Origin: JBFHQE01 sp041592335
GTDB lineage: Bacteria > Pseudomonadota > Gammaproteobacteria > Thiohalobacterales > Thiohalobacteraceae
DNA length: 64,000 nucleotides
Direction of reading: 5' to 3'
Assembly (NCBI GenBank): GCA_041592335.1
Contig: JBFHQE010000001.1
Span: 1 to 64,000 of the forward strand
In this document: positions 16,623 to 24,744 of the stretch, piece by piece
How the letters are laid out: each line of letters begins with the position of its first letter
Position numbering within the stretch: position 1 is the first letter of the stretch
The notes under the pieces: generated by a model
Databases searched by the model: none
The model's input: the letters and a program-made list of their open reading frames with translations, nothing else
What the model was told of the DNA's origin: nothing
Program-made: the position numbers and the translations under genes

Positions 16623-18920
16623 ATGAGCAAAAACCTGGTCATCGTGGAGTCGCCGGCCAAGGCGAAAACCATCAAGAAATACCTCGGCAAGGGCTTTGAG
16701 GTGATGGCGTCCTATGGCCATGTCCGTGATCTGGTGCCCAAGGGTGGCGCGGTCGATCCGGACCAGGATTTCGCCATGAAATACCAGGTGATCGACAAGA
16801 ATTCCAAGCATGTCGATGCCATTGCAAAGGCCATGAAATCGGCCGACGCCCTGTTTCTCGCGACTGACCCGGACCGCGAAGGGGAAGCCATTTCCTGGCA
16901 CCTGTTCGAAATTCTGAAAAACAAGAAAGCGCTTAAAGACAAGCCGGTGCAACGCGTGGTGTTCCATGAAATCACCAAACGCGCGATTCAGGACGCCATC
17001 GAACACCCGCGCGAGCTGTCGCTGGACCTGATCAATGCCCAGCAGGCGCGCCGTGCACTGGATTACCTGGTTGGCTTCAATTTGTCGCCGCTGTTGTGGA
17101 AAAAGATCCGGCGCGGCCTGTCCGCCGGGCGCGTGCAAAGCCCCGCATTGCGGATGATCGTTGAGCGCGAGGAAGAAATCGAACGCTTCCAGGCGCGGGA
17201 ATACTGGACCATCGATGCCGACATCACCAAGGACGCTCAGGCCTTCAGCGCCAAGCTCACCTATCTCGAAGGCGAAAAGCTGTCGCAATTCACCATCAAC
17301 AGCGAAACCCTCGCCAAAGAAGCCGAAAGCAAACTGAGCCAGGCCGCGAATGGCCAGCTGACCGTCGCCAAGGTGGAAAAGAAGCAGCGCAAACGCAACC
17401 CGGCCGCGCCCTTTATCACCTCCACGCTACAACAGGAGGCCTCGCGCAAGCTGGGTTTCTCGGCCAGCCGCACCATGCGCGTGGCCCAGCAGCTCTACGA
17501 AGGTATCGATACCGGCAGCGGCGCAGTCGGTCTCATCACTTACATGCGTACTGACTCGGTCGCGCTGGCCCAGGAAGCGCTGGATGAAATCCGCAACCTG
17601 ATCACCGAACGCTACGGCAAGGAAAACCTGCCCAAGGAAGCGCGCGTCTTCAAGACCAAGTCCAAGAACGCGCAGGAAGCACATGAAGCGATTCGCCCCA
17701 CCTCGGCGCAGAACATTCCCGAGGAGATCAAGTCACACCTGACCCAGGACCAGTTCAAGCTCTACGACCTGATCTGGAAACGCACCGTCGCCTGCCAGAT
17801 GTTGCACGCCACCATTCATACCGTCGGCGTCGATCTCAGCGCGGGCGAAGGCAATGTGTTCCGTGCCACCGGTTCCACCGTGGCCAAACCCGGCTTTATG
17901 GCGGTCTACCTGGAAAGCCAGGACGACAGCAAGGATGACGGCGATGAAAAACTGCTGCCACCGCTGGAAGAAGGTGAAACCCTGACGCTGGAAAAAATCC
18001 GCCCGGAACAGCATTTCACCGAGCCGCCACCGCGCTACACGGAAGCGAGCCTGGTCAAGTCACTGGAAGAACACGGTATCGGCCGCCCTTCCACTTACGC
18101 CTCCATCATCTCTACCCTGCTGGCACGTGAATATGTCACGCTCGACAAGCGCCGCTTCGAACCCACCGATGTCGGCCGCATCGTCAGCAAGTTCCTGACC
18201 GAACACTTTACCCAGTACGTGGATTACGACTTCACGGCCAAGCTGGAAGATGATCTCGACGAGGTATCGCGCGGCGAACGCGAATGGATTCCGCTGATGC
18301 ACACCTTCTGGGATCCCTTCCGTTCCCTGATCAAGGACAAGGAAGAAAGCGTCTCGCGCAAGGATGTGACGACGGAAGCGCTGGATGAAGCCTGCCCCAC
18401 CTGCGGCCAGCCGCTGCAGATCAAGCTCGGTAAACGCGGCCGCTTTATCGGTTGCTCGGCCTACCCCGATTGCGATTACACTCGCAACCTGGGCGAAGAC
18501 AAGGAATCGGCCGAACCGGAAATCGTTGAGGGCCGCAAATGTCCGGAATGTAATTCCGATCTCATTATTCGCAGCGGTCGCTACGGCAAGTTCATCGGCT
18601 GTTCCAGCTACCCGGACTGCAAACACATCGAGCCGCTGGAAAAACCGGAAGACACCGGCGTTACCTGCCCGGAATGCGCCAAGGGCAGCATGCTCAAGCG
18701 TAAATCGCGCAGCGGCAAGATTTTCTATTCCTGCTCCAAGTACCCGGATTGCAAATACGCAGTCTGGAATCAGCCGCTGGCCGAGATTTGTCCCGAGTGC
18801 TCCTGGCCAATGCTGACACTCAAGACCACCAAGAAGCGCGGCACCGAGAAAGTCTGTCCGCAATGCAAGAAATACAGTGAACCGGTGGAAACGCCGGAGA
18901 CTGAAGAGGACGCCGATTAG
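16623..18920 (+). CDS. topA: DNA topoisomerase I
   Basis: A 765-residue type IA topoisomerase. The TOPRIM domain is at the N-terminus (LVIVESPAKAKTIKKYLG, then TDPDREGEAISWH). The catalytic tyrosine is in GLITYMRTDS near residue 304. Four C-terminal zinc-ribbon units start with CPTC, CPEC, CPEC and CPEC between residues 586 and 745; the last lacks the usual spacing. The enzyme relaxes negative supercoils. The family is usually somewhat longer (E. coli TopA has 865 residues) because of extra C-terminal repeats missing here. It has its own upstream region after the REP doublet, and tsaC follows after 2 bases. Confidence 0.96.
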   Translation: MSKNLVIVESPAKAKTIKKYLGKGFEVMASYGHVRDLVPKGGAVDPDQDFAMKYQVIDKNSKHVDAIAKAMKSADALFLATDPDREGEAISWHLFEILKNKKALKDKPVQRVVFHEITKRAIQDAIEHPRELSLDLINAQQARRALDYLVGFNLSPLLWKKIRRGLSAGRVQSPALRMIVEREEEIERFQAREYWTIDADITKDAQAFSAKLTYLEGEKLSQFTINSETLAKEAESKLSQAANGQLTVAKVEKKQRKRNPAAPFITSTLQQEASRKLGFSASRTMRVAQQLYEGIDTGSGAVGLITYMRTDSVALAQEALDEIRNLITERYGKENLPKEARVFKTKSKNAQEAHEAIRPTSAQNIPEEIKSHLTQDQFKLYDLIWKRTVACQMLHATIHTVGVDLSAGEGNVFRATGSTVAKPGFMAVYLESQDDSKDDGDEKLLPPLEEGETLTLEKIRPEQHFTEPPPRYTEASLVKSLEEHGIGRPSTYASIISTLLAREYVTLDKRRFEPTDVGRIVSKFLTEHFTQYVDYDFTAKLEDDLDEVSRGEREWIPLMHTFWDPFRSLIKDKEESVSRKDVTTEALDEACPTCGQPLQIKLGKRGRFIGCSAYPDCDYTRNLGEDKESAEPEIVEGRKCPECNSDLIIRSGRYGKFIGCSSYPDCKHIEPLEKPEDTGVTCPECAKGSMLKRKSRSGKIFYSCSKYPDCKYAVWNQPLAEICPECSWPMLTLKTTKKRGTEKVCPQCKKYSEPVETPETEEDAD

Positions 18921-18922
18921 CC

Positions 18923-19483
18923 ATGATACGCGGCTGGCCCCTTCGGCAAGCCGTCCGCGCACTGCGCCACGGCGGCCTTATCGCCTATCCCACCGAGGCG
19001 GTATACGGTCTGGGCTGCAACCCGCTGGATGCGGGCGCGGTCTTCAACCTCCTCGACCTCAAGCAACGACCGATCCACAAGGGACTGATCCTGATTGCCC
19101 ACCGCTTTGAAGTGCTCGAACCCTGGCTGCAGCCCATTTCGAAAAAATCAGAAAAAACAGCACTTTCCACCTGGCCCGGGCCAAATACTTGGCTGTGGCC
19201 GGCGCAGGAATGGGTCCCACGCTGGGTTCGTGGCGAGCATTTGACAGTGGCCGTGCGGGTCACCGCCCACCCTGTGGCCGCCAAACTTTGTCAGGCCTGG
19301 GGGGGACCGATCATTTCCACCAGCGCCAATCCCAGCACCCTGCCCCCCGCCCGTACGGCTTTCAAATGCCAACAATATTTTGGAAATCAGCTGGATGCGG
19401 TTGTTCATGGCGCCACTGAAGGCGCTGACAAACCCACTACAATCCGTGACATTGTCAGCGGTGAAATCGTCCGACCCGGCTGA
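18923..19483 (+). CDS. tsaC: Threonylcarbamoyl-AMP synthase TsaC (YrdC/Sua5 family)
   Basis: A 186-residue YrdC-like domain. Recognised by GGLIAYPTEAVYGLGCNPLD, the KQRPIHKGLILIAH loop and ISTSANPS near residue 133. It makes threonylcarbamoyl-AMP for t6A37 modification of ANN-decoding tRNAs. It is a single-domain (TsaC-length) form without the Sua5 C-terminal domain. It follows topA closely and matches the conserved dprA-topA-tsaC-hemF neighbourhood. Confidence 0.93.
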   Translation: MIRGWPLRQAVRALRHGGLIAYPTEAVYGLGCNPLDAGAVFNLLDLKQRPIHKGLILIAHRFEVLEPWLQPISKKSEKTALSTWPGPNTWLWPAQEWVPRWVRGEHLTVAVRVTAHPVAAKLCQAWGGPIISTSANPSTLPPARTAFKCQQYFGNQLDAVVHGATEGADKPTTIRDIVSGEIVRPG

Positions 19484-19592
19484 ATTGGCACAGTATCTGC
19501 TTTAACCCGCTCAAGACGGGTGCAAAAAAAACCAATTAGCAAGACACCCTGACTATAAACAAGAACTGAGCTAAATCAGGGAAGGACATGTT

Positions 19593-20627
19593 ATGAGATA
19601 TTCCGATAGCCGTGAACAGGCGGCAGAACTGGTGCGCATGGCGTTACCAATGATGTCGAGAAACGGCATTCCAGCCAGCCCGGAGCACTATACCGTCTGG
19701 TACGAGTACGCCAGCGGTCGCAATGAACCCTTGAAGTCCGCACTCGAGCAGGCGCTGCACGGCAACCACCTGGACACCGCCTTCAGCGCCTCGCTGTACG
19801 ATCAGTTTTTCGAAGCACCCAAGGCGGTCGCCGCGGAAAAAATGCGCGGCGAAGTACGGCAGATGGTTTCCAGCATGCTGGAGCACCTGTCTGAGTCCGG
19901 TAACCAGACCGATCACTACAATGAAGTACTGAACACCTACACCGAGCGGCTGGCTGACAAACTGAGCATCGAGGAGTTTCGCTCACTGGTGAAAGAGTTT
20001 CTCGATGAAACCAAGGATATGCAGGCCACCAACCAGGCCTTGCAGGAACGACTGAACAATACCACCGAAGAACTGGACAAGCTCCGCCAGGATCTTGATG
20101 TTGCACGCAGCGAGGCAAACACTGATGCGCTGACCGCGCTGGCCAACCGCAAGGCCTTCGATGAAAACCTGCAGCAGCTGTGCAGCAATGCCCAGCAGCA
20201 TGACCGCGATCTGTGCCTGATCATGGCCGACATCGACTTCTTCAAACGCTTCAATGACACCCATGGCCACCTGGTAGGTGACAAGCTGCTGCGTTTTGTC
20301 GCGGATACTTTGCAGGCCAACGTGAAAGGCCAGGACCTGGTGGCGCGCTACGGTGGCGAGGAGTTTGCCATCCTGCTGCCTGATACGCCGCTACGCGGCG
20401 CACTGAGCGTGGCCGAACTGCTCAGGGCCAACGTACAGAAACAACGTCTGCGCAAAAAAGATTCCGGCGAAACCATTGGCAATGTCACTCTCTCGCTCGG
20501 CGTCGCCCAGTACAAACTCGGTGAATCGCTGGAAGAGTTTGTTGCACGCGCCGACTCGGCCCTGTATCACGCCAAACGTTTCGGCCGAAACCGTGTGACA
20601 CTGGAAACCCAGGTGCCGGCGGCCTGA
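19593..20627 (+). CDS. Diguanylate cyclase (GGDEF domain)
   Basis: A 344-residue cytoplasmic protein. The N-terminal half (about 1-170) is helical, with a coiled-coil stretch (TEELDKLRQDLDVARSEANT). The C-terminal half is a GGDEF domain: DALTALANRKAFDE, DIDFFKRFNDTHGH with the metal-binding Asp, and RYGGEEFAILL as the active-site loop. GGEEF is a functional variant, so it should make cyclic di-GMP. The inhibitory I-site RxxD is not intact (KGQD at the expected place), so product inhibition may be weak. No membrane segments are visible. A GGAAGGA ribosome binding site precedes the ATG. Confidence 0.9.
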   Translation: MRYSDSREQAAELVRMALPMMSRNGIPASPEHYTVWYEYASGRNEPLKSALEQALHGNHLDTAFSASLYDQFFEAPKAVAAEKMRGEVRQMVSSMLEHLSESGNQTDHYNEVLNTYTERLADKLSIEEFRSLVKEFLDETKDMQATNQALQERLNNTTEELDKLRQDLDVARSEANTDALTALANRKAFDENLQQLCSNAQQHDRDLCLIMADIDFFKRFNDTHGHLVGDKLLRFVADTLQANVKGQDLVARYGGEEFAILLPDTPLRGALSVAELLRANVQKQRLRKKDSGETIGNVTLSLGVAQYKLGESLEEFVARADSALYHAKRFGRNRVTLETQVPAA

Positions 20628-20643
20628 TAGACAGCCAACGTCA

Positions 20644-20704
20644 CCCCGACGGAGGCCGGGGTCCAGTTTTTTAGAATTCCCTGGATTCCGGCTTTCGCCG
20701 GAAT
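20644..20704. repeat. Two-hairpin intergenic repeat
   Basis: Two adjacent hairpins: CCCCG...CGGGG (20644-20661) and ATTCCGGC-TTTC-GCCGGAAT (20685-20704), joined by a T-rich segment. The flanking GGTCCAG and CCTGGATTCC sequences match a dispersed repeat common in beta- and gammaproteobacteria; read on the minus strand it gives the familiar spurious peptide SGESRNPG...LDPGLRRGD. It lies between the diguanylate cyclase gene and hemF and may also terminate the former. Confidence 0.75.
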
Positions 20705-20716
20705 GACAGCATGTTC

Positions 20717-20725
20717 TGGTATAGT
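20717..20725 (+). promoter_or_regulatory. hemF: Possible extended -10 promoter for hemF
   Basis: TGGTATAGT fits an extended -10 element (TGn then TATAGT) 29 bases upstream of the hemF ATG, directly after the two-hairpin repeat. No convincing -35 hexamer was found, as expected of extended -10 promoters. Confidence 0.4.
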
Positions 20726-20754
20726 TCAACCAATTACCGAAGAGCTATACCGCA

Positions 20755-21669
20755 ATGAGTGAACCCAGTCTGCAAGCCGTGCAGGATTACCTGCGCGACC
20801 TCCAGGACCAAATCTGCAACGCCCTTACCAAAACGGATGGCAACGCGTTTCGTGAAGACAGCTGGACCCGCGAGGAGGGAGGTGGCGGCCGTTCGCGCGT
20901 GCTGGAAGGCGGCAATATATTTGAAAAAGCCGGCGTCAATTACTCGCATGTGCATGGCGCGAGCCTGCCACCCTCGGCAACTGCCCATCGCCCCGAACTG
21001 GCTGGCCGCAGTTTTAATGCCACCGGCGTTTCGCTGGTCATACACCCCAACAATCCCTACGTGCCAACCTCGCACGCCAACGTCCGGTTCTTTATTGCCG
21101 AAAAAGAGGGCGAAGCACCGGTCTGGTGGTTTGGCGGTGGATTTGATTTAACGCCTTATTATGGCTTTGAGCAGGATTGCGAACACTGGCATCGCGTTGC
21201 CCAGAAAGCCTGCGCGCCGTTCGGCGACGACATCTATGCCAAATACAAGAAATGGTGTGACGAGTATTTCTATTTAAAACATCGCGACGAACCACGCGGC
21301 ATCGGCGGGTTGTTCTTCGATGATCTCAATGAAGGCGGTTTCGCGCGCTGTTTTGATTTCATGAAAAGCGTGGGCGATCACTACACACATGCCTACCTGC
21401 CGATTGTTGAACGACGCAAGAATATCGAGTTTGGCGAACGCGAGCGCACATTCCAGCTGTACCGTCGCGGACGTTATGTTGAATTCAACCTGGTCTATGA
21501 CCGCGGCACTCTGTTTGGCCTGCAGTCCGGCGGGCGCACCGAGTCGATATTGATGTCCTTACCGCCATTAGTCAGCTGGCACTATGATTGGCAGCCGGAA
21601 CCGGGCACGGAAGAGGCGCGGCTGTACGATGAATTTCTCAGGCCACGCGACTGGCTGTCGTTAGGCTAA
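20755..21669 (+). CDS. hemF: Oxygen-dependent coproporphyrinogen III oxidase
   Basis: A 304-residue enzyme of typical length. Characteristic blocks are FREDSWTREEGGGGRSRVLEG with the catalytic-region acidic residues, WWFGGGFDLTPYYGFEQDC, the KYKKWCDEYFYLKHR segment, and FNLVYDRGTLFGLQSGGR near the C-terminus. It converts coproporphyrinogen III to protoporphyrinogen IX using O2, so the organism makes heme aerobically. The other heme genes hemB and hemCDXY are elsewhere in the window. Confidence 0.96.
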   Translation: MSEPSLQAVQDYLRDLQDQICNALTKTDGNAFREDSWTREEGGGGRSRVLEGGNIFEKAGVNYSHVHGASLPPSATAHRPELAGRSFNATGVSLVIHPNNPYVPTSHANVRFFIAEKEGEAPVWWFGGGFDLTPYYGFEQDCEHWHRVAQKACAPFGDDIYAKYKKWCDEYFYLKHRDEPRGIGGLFFDDLNEGGFARCFDFMKSVGDHYTHAYLPIVERRKNIEFGERERTFQLYRRGRYVEFNLVYDRGTLFGLQSGGRTESILMSLPPLVSWHYDWQPEPGTEEARLYDEFLRPRDWLSLG

Positions 21670-21677
21670 CCCATTTA

Positions 21678-21696
21678 TCCCGGTAAAATACCGGGA
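21678..21696. terminator. Stem-loop after hemF
   Basis: TCCCGGTA and TACCGGGA form an 8-bp stem with an AAA loop, 8 bases after the hemF stop. No T-tract follows on the plus strand, so intrinsic termination is uncertain; it could instead be an mRNA-stabilising 3' hairpin. Confidence 0.4.
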
Positions 21697-21799
21697 ATAC
21701 GCAATTCCAGGCAGGCGTTACGAGTACACTAGCGCCTTTTCCAGGATTGACCCGCACTCCGTCCGGTCAAGCGCGAATTCACAACAGAAGGTGAAAGCA

Positions 21800-21964
21800 A
21801 TGAAGAAGTACCAATGTGTCGTATGCGGTTTCATTTACGACGAAGCGGAAGGCCTGCCGGACGAAGGCATCGCACCAGGCACGCGCTGGGATGATATCCC
21901 GGATACCTGGGTCTGCCCGGATTGCGGCGTTGGCAAGGCCGACTTCGAAATGGTCGAAGTCTGA
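21800..21964 (+). CDS. rubA: Rubredoxin
   Basis: A 54-residue rubredoxin. The four iron-binding cysteines are in the two knuckles YQCVVCGFIYDEAEG and TWVCPDCGVGKADFE, with the conserved DIPDTW between them. It carries single electrons through one Fe(SCys)4 centre. The ATG follows a GAAGGTGA ribosome binding site. The rubredoxin reductase gene begins 3 bases after its stop, so the two form an electron-transfer pair fed by NAD(P)H. The terminal acceptor (an alkane hydroxylase, or an oxygen- or NO-reducing protein) is not in the window. Confidence 0.96.
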   Translation: MKKYQCVVCGFIYDEAEGLPDEGIAPGTRWDDIPDTWVCPDCGVGKADFEMVEV

Positions 21965-21967
21965 TTC

Positions 21968-23113
21968 ATGAAACCCATCGTCATTATTGGCACGGGACTC
22001 GCGGGCTACACCCTGGCGCGCGAATTTCGCAAGCTCAACCAGGAACGCGAGCTGCTGATCATCACGCGCGATGATGGCGCCAGTTATTCCAAGCCGATGT
22101 TGTCCAACGCATTCGCGCAAAATAAGACGCCCGAGAGCCTGATCCTGGCTGATGCGGAAAAGATGGCTGCGCAACTTAACGCCGAGATACGCTCCGCACG
22201 CGAAGTCACTCGCATTGACCCTGGTTCGTGCACGCTGGACATGGGGCACAAGACCAAGACATTCGGCCATCTGGTGTTGGCGCTGGGCGCTGACCCATTT
22301 CGCTTACCGCTGGAAGGCGAGGGCGCCGAAGATGTATTGTCGGTTAACGATCGCGAAGATTACGCCCGATTTCGGAAGGCCGTGCAAGGCAAGCAGCATG
22401 TCTGCATCATTGGCGCCGGCCTGATTGGCTGCGAGTTTGCCAATGATTTATTAAGCGCGGGTTATAAAGTCAGCGCCATCGATCTCGCACCACAACCGCT
22501 GGGGCGCCTGGTACCGGAAGTAGTCGGCACATCCATTAAACAGGTATTGGCGGAAGAGGGCGTGGACTGGCATCTAGATTGTTCGGTCTCGCGCGTCGAT
22601 CGCAATGACGATGGCTACAAAGTTTCATTATCAGACGGCACTGTCATTAAGACCGATGTAGTGTTATCGGCGATCGGTTTGCGGCCACGCACAACGCTGG
22701 CCAAACAAGCTGGCATTTCAGTTGATCGCGGCATTGTTGTTGATCGCGAGTTACGCACATCATCCCCATATATTTACGCATTGGGGGACTGCGCGCAGGT
22801 GGAAGGGCAGGTGCTGCCATTCGTTATGCCGATCATGCATGCGGCACGCGCGCTGGCCAAGACGCTGAATGGTGAACCGACAGAAGTTTCCTATCCCGCC
22901 ATGCCGGTGGTTGTTAAAACACCCGCTTATCCTTTAGTCGTCTCACCACCAGCACGTGGCGTTGAAGGTGAATGGCAGATTGAACAAGACGGACATAACA
23001 TCGCCGCGAAGTTTATTGGTAATAATGGATCGCTGGAAGGTTTTGTATTGACCGGCGATCGAACGAAAGACAAACAGGCGCTAACCAAAGAACTACCGGC
23101 TGTTTTAGCCTAA
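21968..23113 (+). CDS. rubB: Rubredoxin-NAD(+) reductase
   Basis: A 381-residue FAD/NAD(P)H oxidoreductase. The N-terminal FAD motif is VIIGTGLAGYTLAREFR, the second dinucleotide motif is CIIGAGLIGCEFANDL near residue 145, and the late FAD block is IYALGDCAQVEGQ. The C-terminal domain follows the rubredoxin reductase type. Its position 3 bases after rubredoxin gives the partner directly. A perfect terminator hairpin follows immediately. Confidence 0.92.
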   Translation: MKPIVIIGTGLAGYTLAREFRKLNQERELLIITRDDGASYSKPMLSNAFAQNKTPESLILADAEKMAAQLNAEIRSAREVTRIDPGSCTLDMGHKTKTFGHLVLALGADPFRLPLEGEGAEDVLSVNDREDYARFRKAVQGKQHVCIIGAGLIGCEFANDLLSAGYKVSAIDLAPQPLGRLVPEVVGTSIKQVLAEEGVDWHLDCSVSRVDRNDDGYKVSLSDGTVIKTDVVLSAIGLRPRTTLAKQAGISVDRGIVVDRELRTSSPYIYALGDCAQVEGQVLPFVMPIMHAARALAKTLNGEPTEVSYPAMPVVVKTPAYPLVVSPPARGVEGEWQIEQDGHNIAAKFIGNNGSLEGFVLTGDRTKDKQALTKELPAVLA

Positions 23114-23114
23114 A

Positions 23115-23152
23115 TATAAAGCCCCGCAGTGCGGGGCTTTATATTTTTTCAA
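23115..23152 (+). terminator. Strong intrinsic terminator after rubB
   Basis: A 16-bp perfect stem (AAATATAAAGCCCCGC and its complement) with a 3-base AGT loop ends in a T-run, directly after the rubB stop. The symmetrical A/T ends mean it could also stop transcription arriving from the right. Confidence 0.9.
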
Positions 23153-23219
23153 TTTGATACAAATTATTGAAGCAATCCCAAAACAAGCACCAGTTGAATT
23201 GACACCTAGAACCTAAATT

Positions 23220-23951
23220 TCAAATGGAATTGATTTCTGACCCGCATTGAGTCTGAGCATCTTCGATAAATTCTCCATAACGCCACTCTCCCTCGTATAT
23301 TTCCCCTGTATCAGCATAGATATACTTTCCATGCCCATGAAACAATCCTTTTGAAAATTGCCCTATATACAAATCACCATTTTCATATAGAAATTCTCCG
23401 CTACCTTCCCAATAGCCATCTCGAAATTCACCGGTATATTTTCTTCCATTTGGCAACCATTCAACTCCATCACCATTCAAAATTCCATCTTCATACTCAG
23501 CTTCAACTTTATGTCCATTTTCCTGAATGCACGTAACTTTCCCATTAAATAAACCATGGGCATATTCTCCAGTGCAGACTTCACCGTCTCTATATTTGTA
23601 TTCGCCCTTCCCGTGAAACAAATCATTTAAGAATTCGCCACGATAAATTTCTCCAATCTCAGACACATATATACCCGCACCTGTCATTTGACCGTCCACA
23701 TAATCACCTTCCTGATACCAGCCTGATGGATGAGAGAACTTACCTTTGCCATCCATTAGGCCATCCTTAAATACGCCTTCATATGTGGAACCATCTCTCC
23801 AAGTTAATACGCCATACCCATTAAAAAGCTGATTCTCACAATTTCCAAAATAAACCGAAGAGTCAGGCAGGCTAGTACTACAATGTTCTGCATTACTTTG
23901 TGTTGAAATTAGTGATGTAATAAAAATTGAAAGTATTAGACTATTTTTCAT
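23220..23951 (-). CDS. Secreted MORN-repeat protein
   Basis: A 243-residue protein with a signal peptide (MKNSLILSIFITSLISTQSNA) followed by about eight MORN repeats, for example YEGVFKDGLMDGKGKFSH, YRGEFLNDLFHGKGEYKY, YTGEFRDGYWEGSGEFLY and YIGQFSKGLFHGHGKYIY. MORN repeats form an elongated beta sheet used for lipid or protein binding. Three of its cysteines (two near the N-terminus, one near the C-terminus) could form disulfides in the periplasm. The coding DNA is markedly more AT-rich than its neighbours, which suggests recent acquisition. The glutaredoxin gene lies 12 bases upstream on the same strand, so they may be co-transcribed. Confidence 0.85.
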   Translation of the reverse strand: MKNSLILSIFITSLISTQSNAEHCSTSLPDSSVYFGNCENQLFNGYGVLTWRDGSTYEGVFKDGLMDGKGKFSHPSGWYQEGDYVDGQMTGAGIYVSEIGEIYRGEFLNDLFHGKGEYKYRDGEVCTGEYAHGLFNGKVTCIQENGHKVEAEYEDGILNGDGVEWLPNGRKYTGEFRDGYWEGSGEFLYENGDLYIGQFSKGLFHGHGKYIYADTGEIYEGEWRYGEFIEDAQTQCGSEINSI

Positions 23952-23963
23952 TATTAATCCCTT

Positions 23964-24344
23964 CTAATCTCTCGAACAGTTCGTAATATGACTGCAAATA
24001 GCTGAAATGAAAACTTGACTACCCCTCAGCGCCTTCAAAATACTCTGCTTGTTAAAGCCGCGAATAATCTCATCGTTGATAACAATCAACGGCACACCAC
24101 GCCCACGTAACTTGTCATACTGCTCACGCCCATCATATGACCGTTCAATATCGTATTCGGTATATTCAACATCATATTCAGCAAACAATTCACGCGTCAT
24201 CTTGCAGTAACCACAAGTAGACGTCGCATACAGAATCACATCTGCATCCGATGAAACAATATCTTCCAGATTGGGTTTGTTTTGAAAATGCTGCCACGCC
24301 CCAAACGCAACAACCGCAATGATGATCCATTTAATACTCGGCAT
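23964..24344 (-). CDS. Membrane-anchored glutaredoxin-like protein
   Basis: A 126-residue protein. Residues 5-17 are a hydrophobic N-terminal anchor (KWIIIAVVAFGAW). A glutaredoxin/thioredoxin fold follows, with the redox motif CGYC near residue 44 (ATSTCGYCKMTRELF) and a cis-proline loop GVPLIVIND near residue 90. The C-terminal tail has two extra cysteines (SAICSHITNC) that are not part of the standard fold. It probably reduces disulfides or glutathionylated thiols at the membrane, possibly on the periplasmic side. It sits 12 bases upstream of the MORN gene and 57 bases after the intrinsic terminator of the putative small RNA. Confidence 0.82.
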   Translation of the reverse strand: MPSIKWIIIAVVAFGAWQHFQNKPNLEDIVSSDADVILYATSTCGYCKMTRELFAEYDVEYTEYDIERSYDGREQYDKLRGRGVPLIVINDEIIRGFNKQSILKALRGSQVFISAICSHITNCSRD

Positions 24345-24401
24345 TATTATTTCCTTTCAATTTGCCAGCAGTTCAAGAAGGTACCACGAAAAGCACAGGC
24401 G

Positions 24402-24430
24402 AAAAAAAACCCCGCGAGAGGATCGCGGGG
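24402..24430 (-). terminator. Intrinsic terminator (distal of a tandem pair)
   Basis: Read on the minus strand, an 8-bp perfect stem (CCCCGCGA / TCGCGGGG) with a 5-base loop is followed by eight T residues. There is no open gene upstream on this strand, which points to a non-coding transcript. It also insulates the glutaredoxin gene downstream. Confidence 0.88.
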
Positions 24431-24432
24431 CT

Positions 24433-24450
24433 AAAAACGCTTTTCAGCGT
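24433..24450 (-). terminator. Intrinsic terminator (proximal of a tandem pair)
   Basis: On the minus strand ACGCT-GAAA-AGCGT forms a 5-bp stem capped by a GNRA tetraloop, followed by a short T-run. It directly precedes the stronger hairpin at 24430-24402. Confidence 0.6.
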
Positions 24451-24744
24451 CGGAGGAGTCGACTTTGGACCAGAGTTGCTTAGGTCACTGTGGCATGAGC
24501 CCATGGAATAAAACCAATTTGCTCACTAATAGGACTACGCAATGTTTTAGGAGTTCCGTCGAGCGGCTCTACGCACCACATTGTCAGCGGTCCTGCATGA
24601 ATTGGCCTTTTAAGGTTAAATTCCGACCAGACTCATGCCACAATCACCAAGCTTCCCTGCTCCAGTCATTAAGCTTAACGGCGACTTTCTGACATCCTTT
24701 AGAAGATTTTTCAAAAAATTTCCGCCTCGCTTGATTAAACCCAA

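Larger units (their letters stand above)
24402..24734 (-). ncRNA. Putative sigma-54-dependent structured small RNA (no family recognised)
   Basis: The 536-base gap between the glutaredoxin and transporter genes has no credible protein gene but does have the parts of an RNA gene on the minus strand: a sigma-54 promoter at 24745-24760, predicted start near 24734, and tandem terminators at 24450-24433 and 24430-24402. The body folds as one long hairpin from collinear inverted pairs: 24478-24499 with 24632-24652 (only one bulge and one or two mismatches), GGAAT/ATTCC and AACC/GGTT within 24505-24515 and 24614-24624, CCAATT with AATTGG, AGGAC (24531) with GTCCT (24590), and CAATGT (24540) with ACATTG (24578). 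Five GGA motifs occur, one as AAAGGAUGU near the 5' end. Comparison from memory with 6S RNA, tmRNA, GlmY/GlmZ, CrcZ and RsmY/RsmZ gave no match. Confidence 0.6.

Noticed and set aside
19505..19521. ACCCG/CGGGT stem followed by A residues as a terminator after tsaC
   Set aside because: The following run is A on the plus strand, and on the minus strand the T-run precedes the stem, so the polarity is wrong.
24620..24669. A 17-codon minus-strand frame (MTGAGKLGDCGMSLVGI) inside the putative RNA
   Set aside because: It has no Shine-Dalgarno sequence and lies within the outer arm of the hairpin; a leader peptide cannot be supported.
24465..24692. A 75-codon plus-strand frame inside the gene-free interval
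   Set aside because: It has no ribosome binding site and no recognisable motif, and it lies opposite the structured RNA.
24402..24734. Assigning the putative small RNA to 6S RNA, tmRNA, RNase P RNA, GlmY/GlmZ or CrcZ
   Set aside because: No conserved sequence of these families was found: no tag-peptide frame, no RNase P core motifs, no CA-rich Hfq repeats, and the flanking genes differ.
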